Part shown: one piece after another, positions 18,512 to 26,563 of the stretch
Layout: each line of letters starts with the position of its first letter
Position numbering within the stretch: position 1 is the stretch's first letter
Origin: Sphingobacteriales bacterium
GTDB lineage: Bacteria > Bacteroidota > Bacteroidia > Sphingobacteriales > Sphingobacteriaceae
NCBI GenBank assembly: GCA_015655115.1
Contig: JAATFQ010000048.1
Span: 1-60,079 of the forward strand
Direction of reading: 5' to 3'
Length of the DNA: 60,079 bases
Made by a program: the position numbers and the translations under genes
Notes under the pieces: model-generated
Database searches by the model: none
What the model saw: the letters and a program-made list of their open reading frames with translations, nothing else
Told to the model about the DNA's origin: nothing

Positions 18512-18742
18512 ATGTGGGGGAGTAAAGTGCGGTATGCAATTTCTGTAAACGGCGACAAGCCACAAGTAATCAACATTTAGCCGGCATCTGAAAATGGTAC
18601 CTTGCGGAAAAATGTACTGCAGGGATATGCCCCGGGGGTAACCAGGCATCAGATAGCAGGTCCCGGTAAGTTTATCGTCAGGATATATTTACTCGACCCC
18701 GGGATGGTTGTTAATCAATTTGAGATACAAAATCATGGATAG
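18512..18742 (+). pseudogene. Remnant of a GH115-type C-terminal domain with in-frame stop
   Basis: The frame reads VRYAISVNGDKPQVINI, then a TAG stop at 18578-18580, and in the same frame continues to RIYLLDPGMVVNQFEI before a final TAG at 18740-18742. Both blocks match the C-terminal domain of GH115 alpha-glucuronidases (known pattern RYAVSxDDxxPQIVNI ... LKIWMVDPGVVLQKIVI). The N-terminal bulk of such a protein (hundreds of residues) is absent: only 36 nt separate this fragment from the GH105 stop. I interpret it as the 3' end of a deleted CAZyme gene that has gained a nonsense mutation (CAG to TAG is one simple route). The final stop overlaps the GH31 start. Confidence 0.65.
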
Positions 18743-21194
18743 AAGATTCTTTACATTAGCTATTACTCTCTTTTTCATTTCTTCAATTGCCAGTGCACAG
18801 ACCATTGGCAATTATACATCAGGTTTTAAAAAACAAGCCAATCAGATTTTCTTTAACACTGCAAACGGGCAGCTGAGGTTTGAGTGGTGTACGCCGGAAA
18901 TTTTCAGGATAAGGACCAGCTGGAGCGGGCAGTTTGAAAGCGACGAAAAACTGATGGTAGTTAATTATCAATGGCCGGATGTGACAGCGAAAGTGCAGGA
19001 GCTGCAGGATCATTTCCTGATCAGCACGGCAAAACTGGTGATCAGGCTTTATAAGGCACCTCTCAGGATTGAGGTTTTTGATCCGGAAGGGAAGCTGTTA
19101 AGTGCAGATACCGGGGGCTCCATGCTCAGGGAGGCTGCTGAGATCAGCGTAACTAAAAAACTTCAGGCCGATGAACATTTCTTTGGCTTTGGCGAGCGCA
19201 TGGATTTCCTGGATCGCCGCAGTAAAAACCTGCGGTTGAATGTGGGGCGTGGCAAGGGATTACCGCATGCCGTTGGTGCTTACAATATTTTAGAGGCTAA
19301 CTATTGCCCTGTGCCATTTTTCATGAGTACGCGTGGTTACGGTATCTTTTTTCATAATTCTTTTGCTACAGAATGGGATATGGGGGCTGCTCAGAAAGAC
19401 CAGTATAGCTTTAAAGCAGCAGATGGAGAGCTGGAATATTATTTTATATATGGCCCCACCTTTCCCGATATCCTAAAGGGGTATACCGCTGTTACCGGCA
19501 GATCACCCATGCTTCCCCAATTTGCTTTAGGGCTCCATGCCGGTACGTATAGTGGCGGAACCTGGGGTCATGAGGAGGAGACATCCGATCATTATGTAAT
19601 CGGACTGGCAAGGAAATTCAGGGAGCTGGGTATCCCGGTAGACCTGTTGTGGTTAGATTCGACCTGGAGACTATTTGGTGAAAATGGCGGTAAGGGTGCT
19701 ACCTCTTTTGAATGGCGTGAGACCTTCATTAATCCGAAATCCATGTTTGACAGTCTCTATGCCATGAACTTTAAAATGGTAGGTCTGCATATACGGCCCA
19801 GATTTGACAATGCTAAAAAACTGAACCTGCTGGATCAGGCACGTAAAAAGGGATATACCTACCCTGAAAATGGCGGTCCTGGTGAGTTTGTTAACTTCTT
19901 TGATGATAAGGCGGCGAAGTGGTGGTGGGACAATGGGGTAATGCGCGTAGCTAAGATAGGAGCGAAATTTTTAAAAACAGATGAAGGCAGTGCCTTTGGT
20001 GCACTGGCAAATGAAAGTGAGAAGGTGGGCCCCACAGGAAAGACTGCTGAACGTCTGCATAACCTTTATCCAATTGCTTATGCCAGGGAACCTTTTCTGC
20101 AGTTCGAAAAGTTCAACGGTTTCAGGGGCCTCAACCAGACCAGGGAGGGATACGCTGGCATACAGCGATACCCCTATATATTTGCGGGCGACTGGCCTAG
20201 TGAATGGCAATACTTTGGCCCGGTCATTAAGGCGGGTTTAAATATCGGTCTCTCTGGTGTAGGCGCGTGGTCACATTGTATGGGCGGTTTTGAGCGCCAG
20301 GCCGATCCTGAATTGTATATCCGCTGGGTGCAGTTCGGCATGTTCAGCCCTATTGCCCTGGTTTTCGGTATGGATCATCCCGGGTACAAAGAACCCTGGA
20401 AATATGGTGAAGATGCACTGAGGAATTTTAAAAAATATGATCTTTTGCGTTACCGCTTATTTCCTTATCTGTATACCACCATGCACCAGCAATATCTTAC
20501 CGGTATGCCAATGATGAGAGCGCTGGTATTGGGAAATCAGGATGATGAGAACGTTTATGAAATAGGTGACCAGTATATGCTGGGTGACAATTTAATGGTT
20601 GCGCCGGTTACTACTAAAGGGGCCGTTACCCGTTCTGTCTACCTGCCCGAAGGCAACTGGTTCAATTACTGGACAGGTGAAAAATATACGGGGAAAAGCT
20701 ATCGCCATGTGGTGGCACCACTGGATACAATCCCACTTTTTGTTAAGGCGGGAGCGATTCTCCCTATGCAGCCCGGGATGATTTATAGCGGACAGAAACC
20801 TGTAAACCTGATTACACTGGCTATTTTTCCGGATGGCGAATCTACCTATAGCCTGTATGAGGATGATAACCTGAGTTCACAGTATCAGACAGGGAACTTT
20901 GCGATGACTAAAATAACATCTTCTCTGTCGGCCGAGACATTAACACTGCAGATAGCTGCACCCGAAGGGAAGTTTAAACCATCCAGTCATCAGTATTTAG
21001 CTAAGATATTATGGACAGGGAAGGCAGGGCCGAAGTCAGTTGTAGAAAACGGAGTTAAATTAAAGGTACTGAAAACCGCTGATGAAGCAGAGCACACTGC
21101 GGGTTGGTTTTATGATGCCTCTGCCCGCTTACTTTGGGTAGCCAGTGCAGGAGATAACCGCGCTGCGATCAATATTACTATAAATAAAAACTAA
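18735..21194 (+). CDS. GH31 glycosidase (alpha-glucosidase/alpha-xylosidase family), secreted
   Basis: An 819-residue GH31 enzyme counted from the ATG at 18735, with a signal peptide ending near IASAQ. It has an N-terminal beta-sandwich (FEWCTPEIFRIRTSW), the DHFFGFGER-like block EHFFGFGERMD, and the TIM barrel with IPVDLLWLDSTW. The predicted nucleophile Asp is in AKFLKTDEGSA and the acid/base Asp in FAGDWPSEWQYF. The C-terminal part carries PLFVKAGAILPMQPG. The nucleophile block KTDEGS differs from the common KTDFGE of alpha-xylosidases and from DMNE of alpha-glucosidases, so specificity is uncertain. The rest of the operon suggests an alpha-linked decoration on RG-I. Start chosen at ATG rather than an in-frame TTG 27 nt upstream. 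Confidence 0.92.
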   Translation: MDRRFFTLAITLFFISSIASAQTIGNYTSGFKKQANQIFFNTANGQLRFEWCTPEIFRIRTSWSGQFESDEKLMVVNYQWPDVTAKVQELQDHFLISTAKLVIRLYKAPLRIEVFDPEGKLLSADTGGSMLREAAEISVTKKLQADEHFFGFGERMDFLDRRSKNLRLNVGRGKGLPHAVGAYNILEANYCPVPFFMSTRGYGIFFHNSFATEWDMGAAQKDQYSFKAADGELEYYFIYGPTFPDILKGYTAVTGRSPMLPQFALGLHAGTYSGGTWGHEEETSDHYVIGLARKFRELGIPVDLLWLDSTWRLFGENGGKGATSFEWRETFINPKSMFDSLYAMNFKMVGLHIRPRFDNAKKLNLLDQARKKGYTYPENGGPGEFVNFFDDKAAKWWWDNGVMRVAKIGAKFLKTDEGSAFGALANESEKVGPTGKTAERLHNLYPIAYAREPFLQFEKFNGFRGLNQTREGYAGIQRYPYIFAGDWPSEWQYFGPVIKAGLNIGLSGVGAWSHCMGGFERQADPELYIRWVQFGMFSPIALVFGMDHPGYKEPWKYGEDALRNFKKYDLLRYRLFPYLYTTMHQQYLTGMPMMRALVLGNQDDENVYEIGDQYMLGDNLMVAPVTTKGAVTRSVYLPEGNWFNYWTGEKYTGKSYRHVVAPLDTIPLFVKAGAILPMQPGMIYSGQKPVNLITLAIFPDGESTYSLYEDDNLSSQYQTGNFAMTKITSSLSAETLTLQIAAPEGKFKPSSHQYLAKILWTGKAGPKSVVENGVKLKVLKTADEAEHTAGWFYDASARLLWVASAGDNRAAINITINKN

Positions 21195-21198
21195 GCAT

Positions 21199-21507
21199 AT
21201 GAAACTAGCATTCAAAATGAAACTAAAGCATGGCTGTAAATCCGAATACAAAAAACGTCATGATGAGATTTGGCCCGGGCTTGTTGCTTTATTAAAGGAG
21301 AATGGAGTAAGTGATTATTCTATTTTTTTAGATGAGGATACCGATATCCTGTTTGCCGTGCAGCAACAGGCAGGAAAATCTTCGCAAGATTTAGGCAGTA
21401 ATGAAATTGTTCAGCAATGGTGGGCATATATGGCCGATATTATGGAAACCAATCCTGATCATTCACCACAGAGTTCCCCTTTGACCATGGTCTTCCATTT
21501 AGATTAA
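21199..21507 (+). CDS. rhaM: L-rhamnose mutarotase
   Basis: This 102-residue protein matches the full length of the RhaM/RhaU family. Visible signatures are FKMKLKHGCKSEYKKRHDEIWP (with conserved His21), GVSDYSIFLDEDTDILFAV, and VQQWWAYMADIMETN. It interconverts alpha and beta anomers of L-rhamnose in the cytoplasm. There is no signal peptide, unlike its neighbours. It lies 4 nt after GH31 and 6 nt before the GH106 rhamnosidase. This placement ties rhamnose release from RG-I to intracellular rhamnose use, although no rhamnose isomerase, kinase or permease is in the window. Confidence 0.95.
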   Translation: MKLAFKMKLKHGCKSEYKKRHDEIWPGLVALLKENGVSDYSIFLDEDTDILFAVQQQAGKSSQDLGSNEIVQQWWAYMADIMETNPDHSPQSSPLTMVFHLD

Positions 21508-21513
21508 AATTAT

Positions 21514-24300
21514 ATGTACACTAAACGAATTATTCCTGTTTTGCTGATCGTGCTGTTAATGCATCACTTCGCTGCTGGGCAAAACAAATCTGCAAAGGCT
21601 GGCGGATGGCCGGTGGTAGAAAAGCAGATGAAACCCTGGACACGCTGGTGGTGGATGGGAAATGCAGTGAGTCAACAGAATCTGAGCGATGTGCTCGAGA
21701 AATATAGGGCTGCGGGTTTGGGAGGAGTAGAAATTACGCCTATTTACGGGGCCGTAGGTTTCGAGAAGTCGTATATCCCCTTTCTTTCTCCGGCATGGAT
21801 CGATATGCTTCATTTTACAGTGAAAAAAGCGGATTCATTAAACATGGGGGTAGACATGAATACAGGTACCGGATGGCCATTTGGCGGACCTCAGATTAAA
21901 CCTGAAAATGCGGCTACGAAATTAATTACCCAGCAATATCAATTGAAGGAAGATGAGCAGCTCGGCGAGCCGGTCCGGGTAAAAGAAGAGAAACAGGGAG
22001 ATGCCCGGGTGCAGGCACTAATTGCTTATGGTAGTAATGGAGAGGTTCTGGATTTATTTCCCTTCCTGCAGCCTGATGGACATTTGAATTGGAAAGCAGG
22101 CAAAGGTTCCTGGGAAATTTATGCTCTCTTTGCCGGCAAAACCCGGCAGATGGTTAAACGCGCTGCGCCGGGGGGTGAGGGATACACGCTGGATCATCTT
22201 GATAAAAATTCTGTTGGTGTTTATTTAGGTCGCTTTGATACTGCTTTCGGTGGGAAAACACAAGGTGTAAGGTCGTTCTTTAATGACAGCTATGAGCTGT
22301 TTGGCGCTACATGGACACCCACGTTTCTCAGCACATTCAAGAAAAACAGAGGTTATGATCTGTCTATGCACATTAAAGAACTTGTTGGAGATACCAGTAC
22401 AGAAAATGTCGCGCGTCTGAAATCGGATTACAGGGAGACCATGAGTGAATTATTGCTCAATAATTTTACCCGTAAATGGACAGGATGGGCACATCAATAT
22501 CAGTCATTAACCAGAAACCAGTCCCATGGTTCTCCGGGTAATTTGCTTGATCTGTATAGTGCTGTGGATATCCCGGAAACAGAAACTTTTGGTTCCAGCT
22601 ATTTTCCTATTCCAGGTCTGAGGCGTGATCCTGCAGATATTCAGAATACAGATCCTGATCCTATGATGAGCAAATTTGCTTCTTCTGCAGCGCATACATC
22701 TGGAAAAAAGCTGACCTCATCAGAAACTTTTACCTGGTTGACAGAACATTTTAAGACCTCCTTTTCTCAGTGTAAGCCTGAGGCTGAAAGGCTGTTCCTG
22801 GCAGGTGTTAATCATGTCTTTTACCATGGGACTACAAATTCTCCTTCAAATATCCCGTGGCCGGGATGGTTGTTTTATGCCGCTGTGGAAATAAATCCTA
22901 ATAATAGTTTGTGGCCACAGTTGGGGGGACTGAGTGATTATATTGCAAGATGTCAGTCTGTCCTTCAAGCCGGAAAAGCCGATAATGAGCTGTTAATATA
23001 CTGGCCTGTTTATGATGTGTGGAATACTGCAAAGGGTATGGATATGGCATTGAAAGTGCACGATGTTGATCGCTGGCTGCATCCTTCTTCGTTTTATAAG
23101 TTGTCTACCCGGCTTGCAAAGGTTGGTTATTCTTTTGATTTTGCATCTGATGGTCAGCTCAAAAAAACTGTGATAACTGATAAAATGCTGCATACAGCAG
23201 CCGATGCATCGGCCTATAAGGTTCTGATTGTTCCTTCCTGCAAGATGATGCCTGTAGAAACACTGGAGAAAATTATACAGATGGCCAGTGCAGGGGCAAC
23301 GGTAATCTTTGAGGAGTTGCCTGCGGATGTGCCCGGGTTATACCGTCTGGATGTGAGAAGAACACAACTGCGTTCCATGCTCGCAAAGCTGCCGTTTGTA
23401 AATGCAGATAACTCTATTCAGCAATGTAAAATTGGGAAGGGTTTAATACTACTGGCGGATGATGTACAGCTGGCTCTGAAATTTAGCGGATGTTACCGTG
23501 AGGAGCTGACCGATTCAGGTTTACAATTTATCAGGAGGAAAATTAACGGCGGTAAATATTACTATGTGGTCAATCATACCGATAGAGATGTAGATAGCTA
23601 TATTCCCCTCAATGGAAACGGACATGTGCAGCTTTTAGATCCGCAGAGTGGAGCTGTGGGGTATGCAAATACAAATTTGAAGGCAGGAAAGCTTCAGGTG
23701 AGAGTTCAGCTCAAGTCGGGCCAGACGCTGATTTTAAAGGTAACAGCGGGAGCTGCAGCAAAGAGAAAACCTTGGCAATACCTCAATAAACCGACGGAGA
23801 ACATCAGTCTTGATGGGACCTGGGCATTACATTTTACTGAAGGTGGACCGGAACTTCCGGCAGACCGGCAATTGGATCATCTCGGCTCATGGACCGCTTT
23901 GGGAGATGAAAAGCTAGATGCTTTCTCAGGTACGGGAGTGTATACCACCAGTTTTAACCTGAAAGCCAAAACTGCAAAGGAGTACGTTTTAAATTTAAAT
24001 ACTGTAAATGAAAGTGCGCGGGTATGGATTAATGGTCAGGAAGTAGGGATATTGTGGAGCATCCCATTTGAAGCACGCGTCGGTCAGTACCTTAAAGAAG
24101 GAAATAATACCTTGAAAATAGAAGTGGTCAACCTGATGGCCAACAGGATCCGGTATATGGATCGTAGAAAAATTGAATGGCGGAAGTATCATGAGATCAA
24201 CTTTGTCAATATCAATTACAAAGATTTTGATGCTTCAAACTGGTCGGTTATGCCTTCAGGATTAACAGGGCCCGTCACGATAACTCCTTTTATTGATTAA
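21514..24300 (+). CDS. GH106 alpha-L-rhamnosidase, secreted
   Basis: This 928-residue enzyme has a signal peptide ending near FAAGQ and the classical opening of GH106 rhamnosidases: PWTRWWWMGNAVSQ, YRAAGLGGVEITPIYG, MGVDMNTGTGWPFGGPQI. The middle region has FFNDSYELFGATWTPTFLSTF, TSSETFTWLTEHFKTSF and GVNHVFYHGTTNSP, also typical. A C-terminal galactose-binding-like sandwich ends the protein (VNESARVWINGQEVGILWSIP, NNTLKIEVVNLMANRI). It removes terminal alpha-L-rhamnose, here probably from RG-I oligosaccharides after GH105 action. It is the last gene of the operon, with a clear terminator 16 nt downstream. Confidence 0.95.
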   Translation: MYTKRIIPVLLIVLLMHHFAAGQNKSAKAGGWPVVEKQMKPWTRWWWMGNAVSQQNLSDVLEKYRAAGLGGVEITPIYGAVGFEKSYIPFLSPAWIDMLHFTVKKADSLNMGVDMNTGTGWPFGGPQIKPENAATKLITQQYQLKEDEQLGEPVRVKEEKQGDARVQALIAYGSNGEVLDLFPFLQPDGHLNWKAGKGSWEIYALFAGKTRQMVKRAAPGGEGYTLDHLDKNSVGVYLGRFDTAFGGKTQGVRSFFNDSYELFGATWTPTFLSTFKKNRGYDLSMHIKELVGDTSTENVARLKSDYRETMSELLLNNFTRKWTGWAHQYQSLTRNQSHGSPGNLLDLYSAVDIPETETFGSSYFPIPGLRRDPADIQNTDPDPMMSKFASSAAHTSGKKLTSSETFTWLTEHFKTSFSQCKPEAERLFLAGVNHVFYHGTTNSPSNIPWPGWLFYAAVEINPNNSLWPQLGGLSDYIARCQSVLQAGKADNELLIYWPVYDVWNTAKGMDMALKVHDVDRWLHPSSFYKLSTRLAKVGYSFDFASDGQLKKTVITDKMLHTAADASAYKVLIVPSCKMMPVETLEKIIQMASAGATVIFEELPADVPGLYRLDVRRTQLRSMLAKLPFVNADNSIQQCKIGKGLILLADDVQLALKFSGCYREELTDSGLQFIRRKINGGKYYYVVNHTDRDVDSYIPLNGNGHVQLLDPQSGAVGYANTNLKAGKLQVRVQLKSGQTLILKVTAGAAAKRKPWQYLNKPTENISLDGTWALHFTEGGPELPADRQLDHLGSWTALGDEKLDAFSGTGVYTTSFNLKAKTAKEYVLNLNTVNESARVWINGQEVGILWSIPFEARVGQYLKEGNNTLKIEVVNLMANRIRYMDRRKIEWRKYHEINFVNINYKDFDASNWSVMPSGLTGPVTITPFID

Positions 24301-24315
24301 TGTGTATTTAAAAGC

Positions 24316-24360
24316 AAACAAGAGCAGGAAGTATATTGACAACCTGCTCTTGTTTTATAT
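24316..24360. terminator. Bidirectional terminator, RG-I operon versus susD
   Basis: A perfect 13-bp stem (24316-24328 with 24343-24355) has a 14-nt loop and ends in TTGTTTTATAT. AAACAAG on the other arm gives a T-tract in the opposite direction. It lies between the convergent GH106 and susD genes. Confidence 0.88.
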
Positions 24361-24431
24361 GGAGAGTGTAATGGGAGTTTAAATAGTTATCTATTTATCA
24401 TTCAGATTCTCTATTATTTTTGTGATATTTT

Positions 24432-26402
24432 TTACCATCCTGGGTTTTGCATAGCAGCTTTTTGTGCTGATGTAAGTGGGCCGCCGTTGCTCTTGATTAC
24501 ATCCAGAAAAGATTGTGGAATAGGTCTTAGGTAATCTTTACCGTCTACTGGTTTGGCTTCCGCATTAAACGCGGCAGTACGGGCAACAAGAGTTTTAGTA
24601 CGGGCGAGATCCTCCCATCTCATCAATTCTCCCATTAATTCCCGCGAGCGTTCATTTAAGATGAAACCTATGAACTTATCTGTTTGCGAAGTTGCGCCTA
24701 TCTTATCATAAAATTCTCTGTTGGAATTGAAGATGTCACTCTCACTATTCAGGTGCATATTGCTTAGTGTACTTGCTGTGGTAGTAGTCAGGTTGTTCGA
24801 TTCAAAATAACTATTCTTGTTAGAGAAAGAAAAAAATGCTGCTGTGTTTGCTACTGCATTGGTTTTGTAAGCGATACCGCCGTCTGTATAGGCAGATCTG
24901 TCTTCTCCATCCTTATAGGCGGCCCGGTCGCGCACTTTATTGATATAAGGGATTGCCTGTGCGAACTGGCCCATTCTGCCATATGCTTCAGCAGCAATTA
25001 AATAGGTCTCAGCAAGTCGCGCTAAAATACCATCACGCTGTCCAAATGCAGATGTTATAGCATCTCTTGATCCATCTATAAATTTAGATAAGGCTACAAA
25101 CTGGCTAACGCCGTAATTCCCATGGCCGCCTAAATAGTTTTGGGCTTCACCTGAGAAATACCTGACATACATACTTGGTGCTCTAAAGTTGATATTATCT
25201 GCAGTATAACGCGTATCTCCTGCACCATTGACGATATATAAAATAGATTCTTCACCACCAGCGAACTTGAATGCACCTATTTTAGCGGATGTAGGGGCAT
25301 AAGCAGCAGTCCATTTCGGGGCGGCAGTGGGCTTATTACATAGATAGCTGGTTTTAAAACTTTTCCAGAATCTGGAGTCATTCACACGGTCGAATACATC
25401 AAGTGCATAGTCAGTAGAACGCAAACGTTGGAACTCGCGGTCACCAGGGATATCGCGTTGCATGCCAGGCAGCGTTTGGTAAATGGAAGGATAATATAAG
25501 TGTACCTGGTTTCCATAACGGCCTTTAGTGGCTGTATTATTCGAAAACTGTGCAGCTAATATAATCTCGCTGTTTTTTTCATTCGGACCATCAACGGTAG
25601 TAAAGTTCCAGAGGTCGCTAAAATTAGTAGCCAGGGTATGGGCACCACTGTTGATAACGAGGTCGGCATATTTTACTGTGTTTTGCAGGTCGGCAGTTTT
25701 AGTGTCGCTATTCCAGCTGCTATTAATTTCACTTGCACGGAATAAATAAGCTTTAGCCAGGAAATGTGCTGCTGCCCATTTGGTGATTCTGCCTGTTTCT
25801 GTTGTTGTAGCAGGAAGAAGATCATAAGCCTGGGTGAAATCCTGTATAACTTGTTCATAAACTTCTTTAGCTGAATTTCTGGTGAACTCTTCCTGAATAG
25901 TTTCTGATGGAACTAATTTTATGGGAACACCGCCGTATTGTTTGACCAATTTAAAATAGTCAAAAGCGCGCATAAAGTAGCCTTCGCCCAAACGCGTATT
26001 CTTATTTGTTCCTGTATAGTATTGAGGGACGTTTTGAATAACAATATTTGCAGAGTTGATGTTTTCGTACATATTGTCCCAGATATTGGTCACATCAGCA
26101 CTGGTAGAGTTCAGACTGGCATCATAGGAGTTCCACATCTGTTCCGTTCTGTCACCGCCGACAGTAAATTCATCTACACCGTAATTGGTAGTGGTATAGG
26201 CCCAGGTATAGTTAAAATGAAATCTTAGGCTTTGATACATACCGATAACAAGTCCGTCGAGACCCTCTTCAGTAAGGTAATTGCCGGTATTTCTTAATGT
26301 GATCTGTTCTTCATCCAGAAAGCTCTTTTTACAGGACGTAGGAATGACCATCAGACTAATTAACAGGGCTGCGGTTGAAAATAAATGTATGATCTTTTTC
26401 AT
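24432..26402 (-). CDS. SusD/RagB-family glycan-binding lipoprotein
   Basis: This 656-residue surface lipoprotein has lipobox PTSC with Cys24, followed by KKSFLDEEQITL as in many SusD proteins. Typical blocks are GEGYFMRAFDYFKLVKQYGGVPIKL, ITKWAAAHFLAKAYLFRASE, LAETYLIAAEAYGRMGQFAQAIPYINKVRDRAAYKDG and FILNERSRELMGELMRWEDLARTKTLV. It ends with LRPIPQSFLDVI. At 656 residues it is longer than the usual 500-600, mainly from loop insertions in the C-terminal half. It works with the SusC encoded upstream. The 161-nt susC-susD spacer contains the conserved hairpin element described separately. The ligand is probably an RG-I or related pectic glycan, judged only from the convergent operon. Confidence 0.95.
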   Translation of the reverse strand: MKKIIHLFSTAALLISLMVIPTSCKKSFLDEEQITLRNTGNYLTEEGLDGLVIGMYQSLRFHFNYTWAYTTTNYGVDEFTVGGDRTEQMWNSYDASLNSTSADVTNIWDNMYENINSANIVIQNVPQYYTGTNKNTRLGEGYFMRAFDYFKLVKQYGGVPIKLVPSETIQEEFTRNSAKEVYEQVIQDFTQAYDLLPATTTETGRITKWAAAHFLAKAYLFRASEINSSWNSDTKTADLQNTVKYADLVINSGAHTLATNFSDLWNFTTVDGPNEKNSEIILAAQFSNNTATKGRYGNQVHLYYPSIYQTLPGMQRDIPGDREFQRLRSTDYALDVFDRVNDSRFWKSFKTSYLCNKPTAAPKWTAAYAPTSAKIGAFKFAGGEESILYIVNGAGDTRYTADNINFRAPSMYVRYFSGEAQNYLGGHGNYGVSQFVALSKFIDGSRDAITSAFGQRDGILARLAETYLIAAEAYGRMGQFAQAIPYINKVRDRAAYKDGEDRSAYTDGGIAYKTNAVANTAAFFSFSNKNSYFESNNLTTTTASTLSNMHLNSESDIFNSNREFYDKIGATSQTDKFIGFILNERSRELMGELMRWEDLARTKTLVARTAAFNAEAKPVDGKDYLRPIPQSFLDVIKSNGGPLTSAQKAAMQNPGW

Positions 26403-26563
26403 TAGAGTCTATTTAATTTTAAAGGTCATGAAGCAGGCATTAGTATTCATTATTGTTTGTAATAAGTATACTGATGACGGTTTCATCTGAGTTTATTTGT
26501 TTTAAATGTTGATGACGCTGTTACATTATGGTGAAGCAGTCATCTGTATTCATTATATTTTTA
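26403..26563 (-). repeat. susC-susD spacer with a full and a partial copy of the conserved hairpin element
   Basis: Read on the minus strand, a full element spans about 26500 to 26421. Its arms are 26468-26486 and 26426-26446 on the plus-strand numbering and pair with few mismatches. The loop motif (complement of 26445-26463) reads TTACAAACAATAATGAATA. The element ends with GCTTCATGACC and TTTAAAA, 18 nt before the susD start. A second, right-half copy lies at 26530-26556 next to the susC stop. The same family occurs near 42.8, 50.6 and 60.0 kb. Confidence 0.75.

Noticed and set aside
24316..24360. Possible member of the covarying hairpin family
   Set aside because: It lacks the conserved loop and flanks and has T-tracts, so it is an ordinary terminator.
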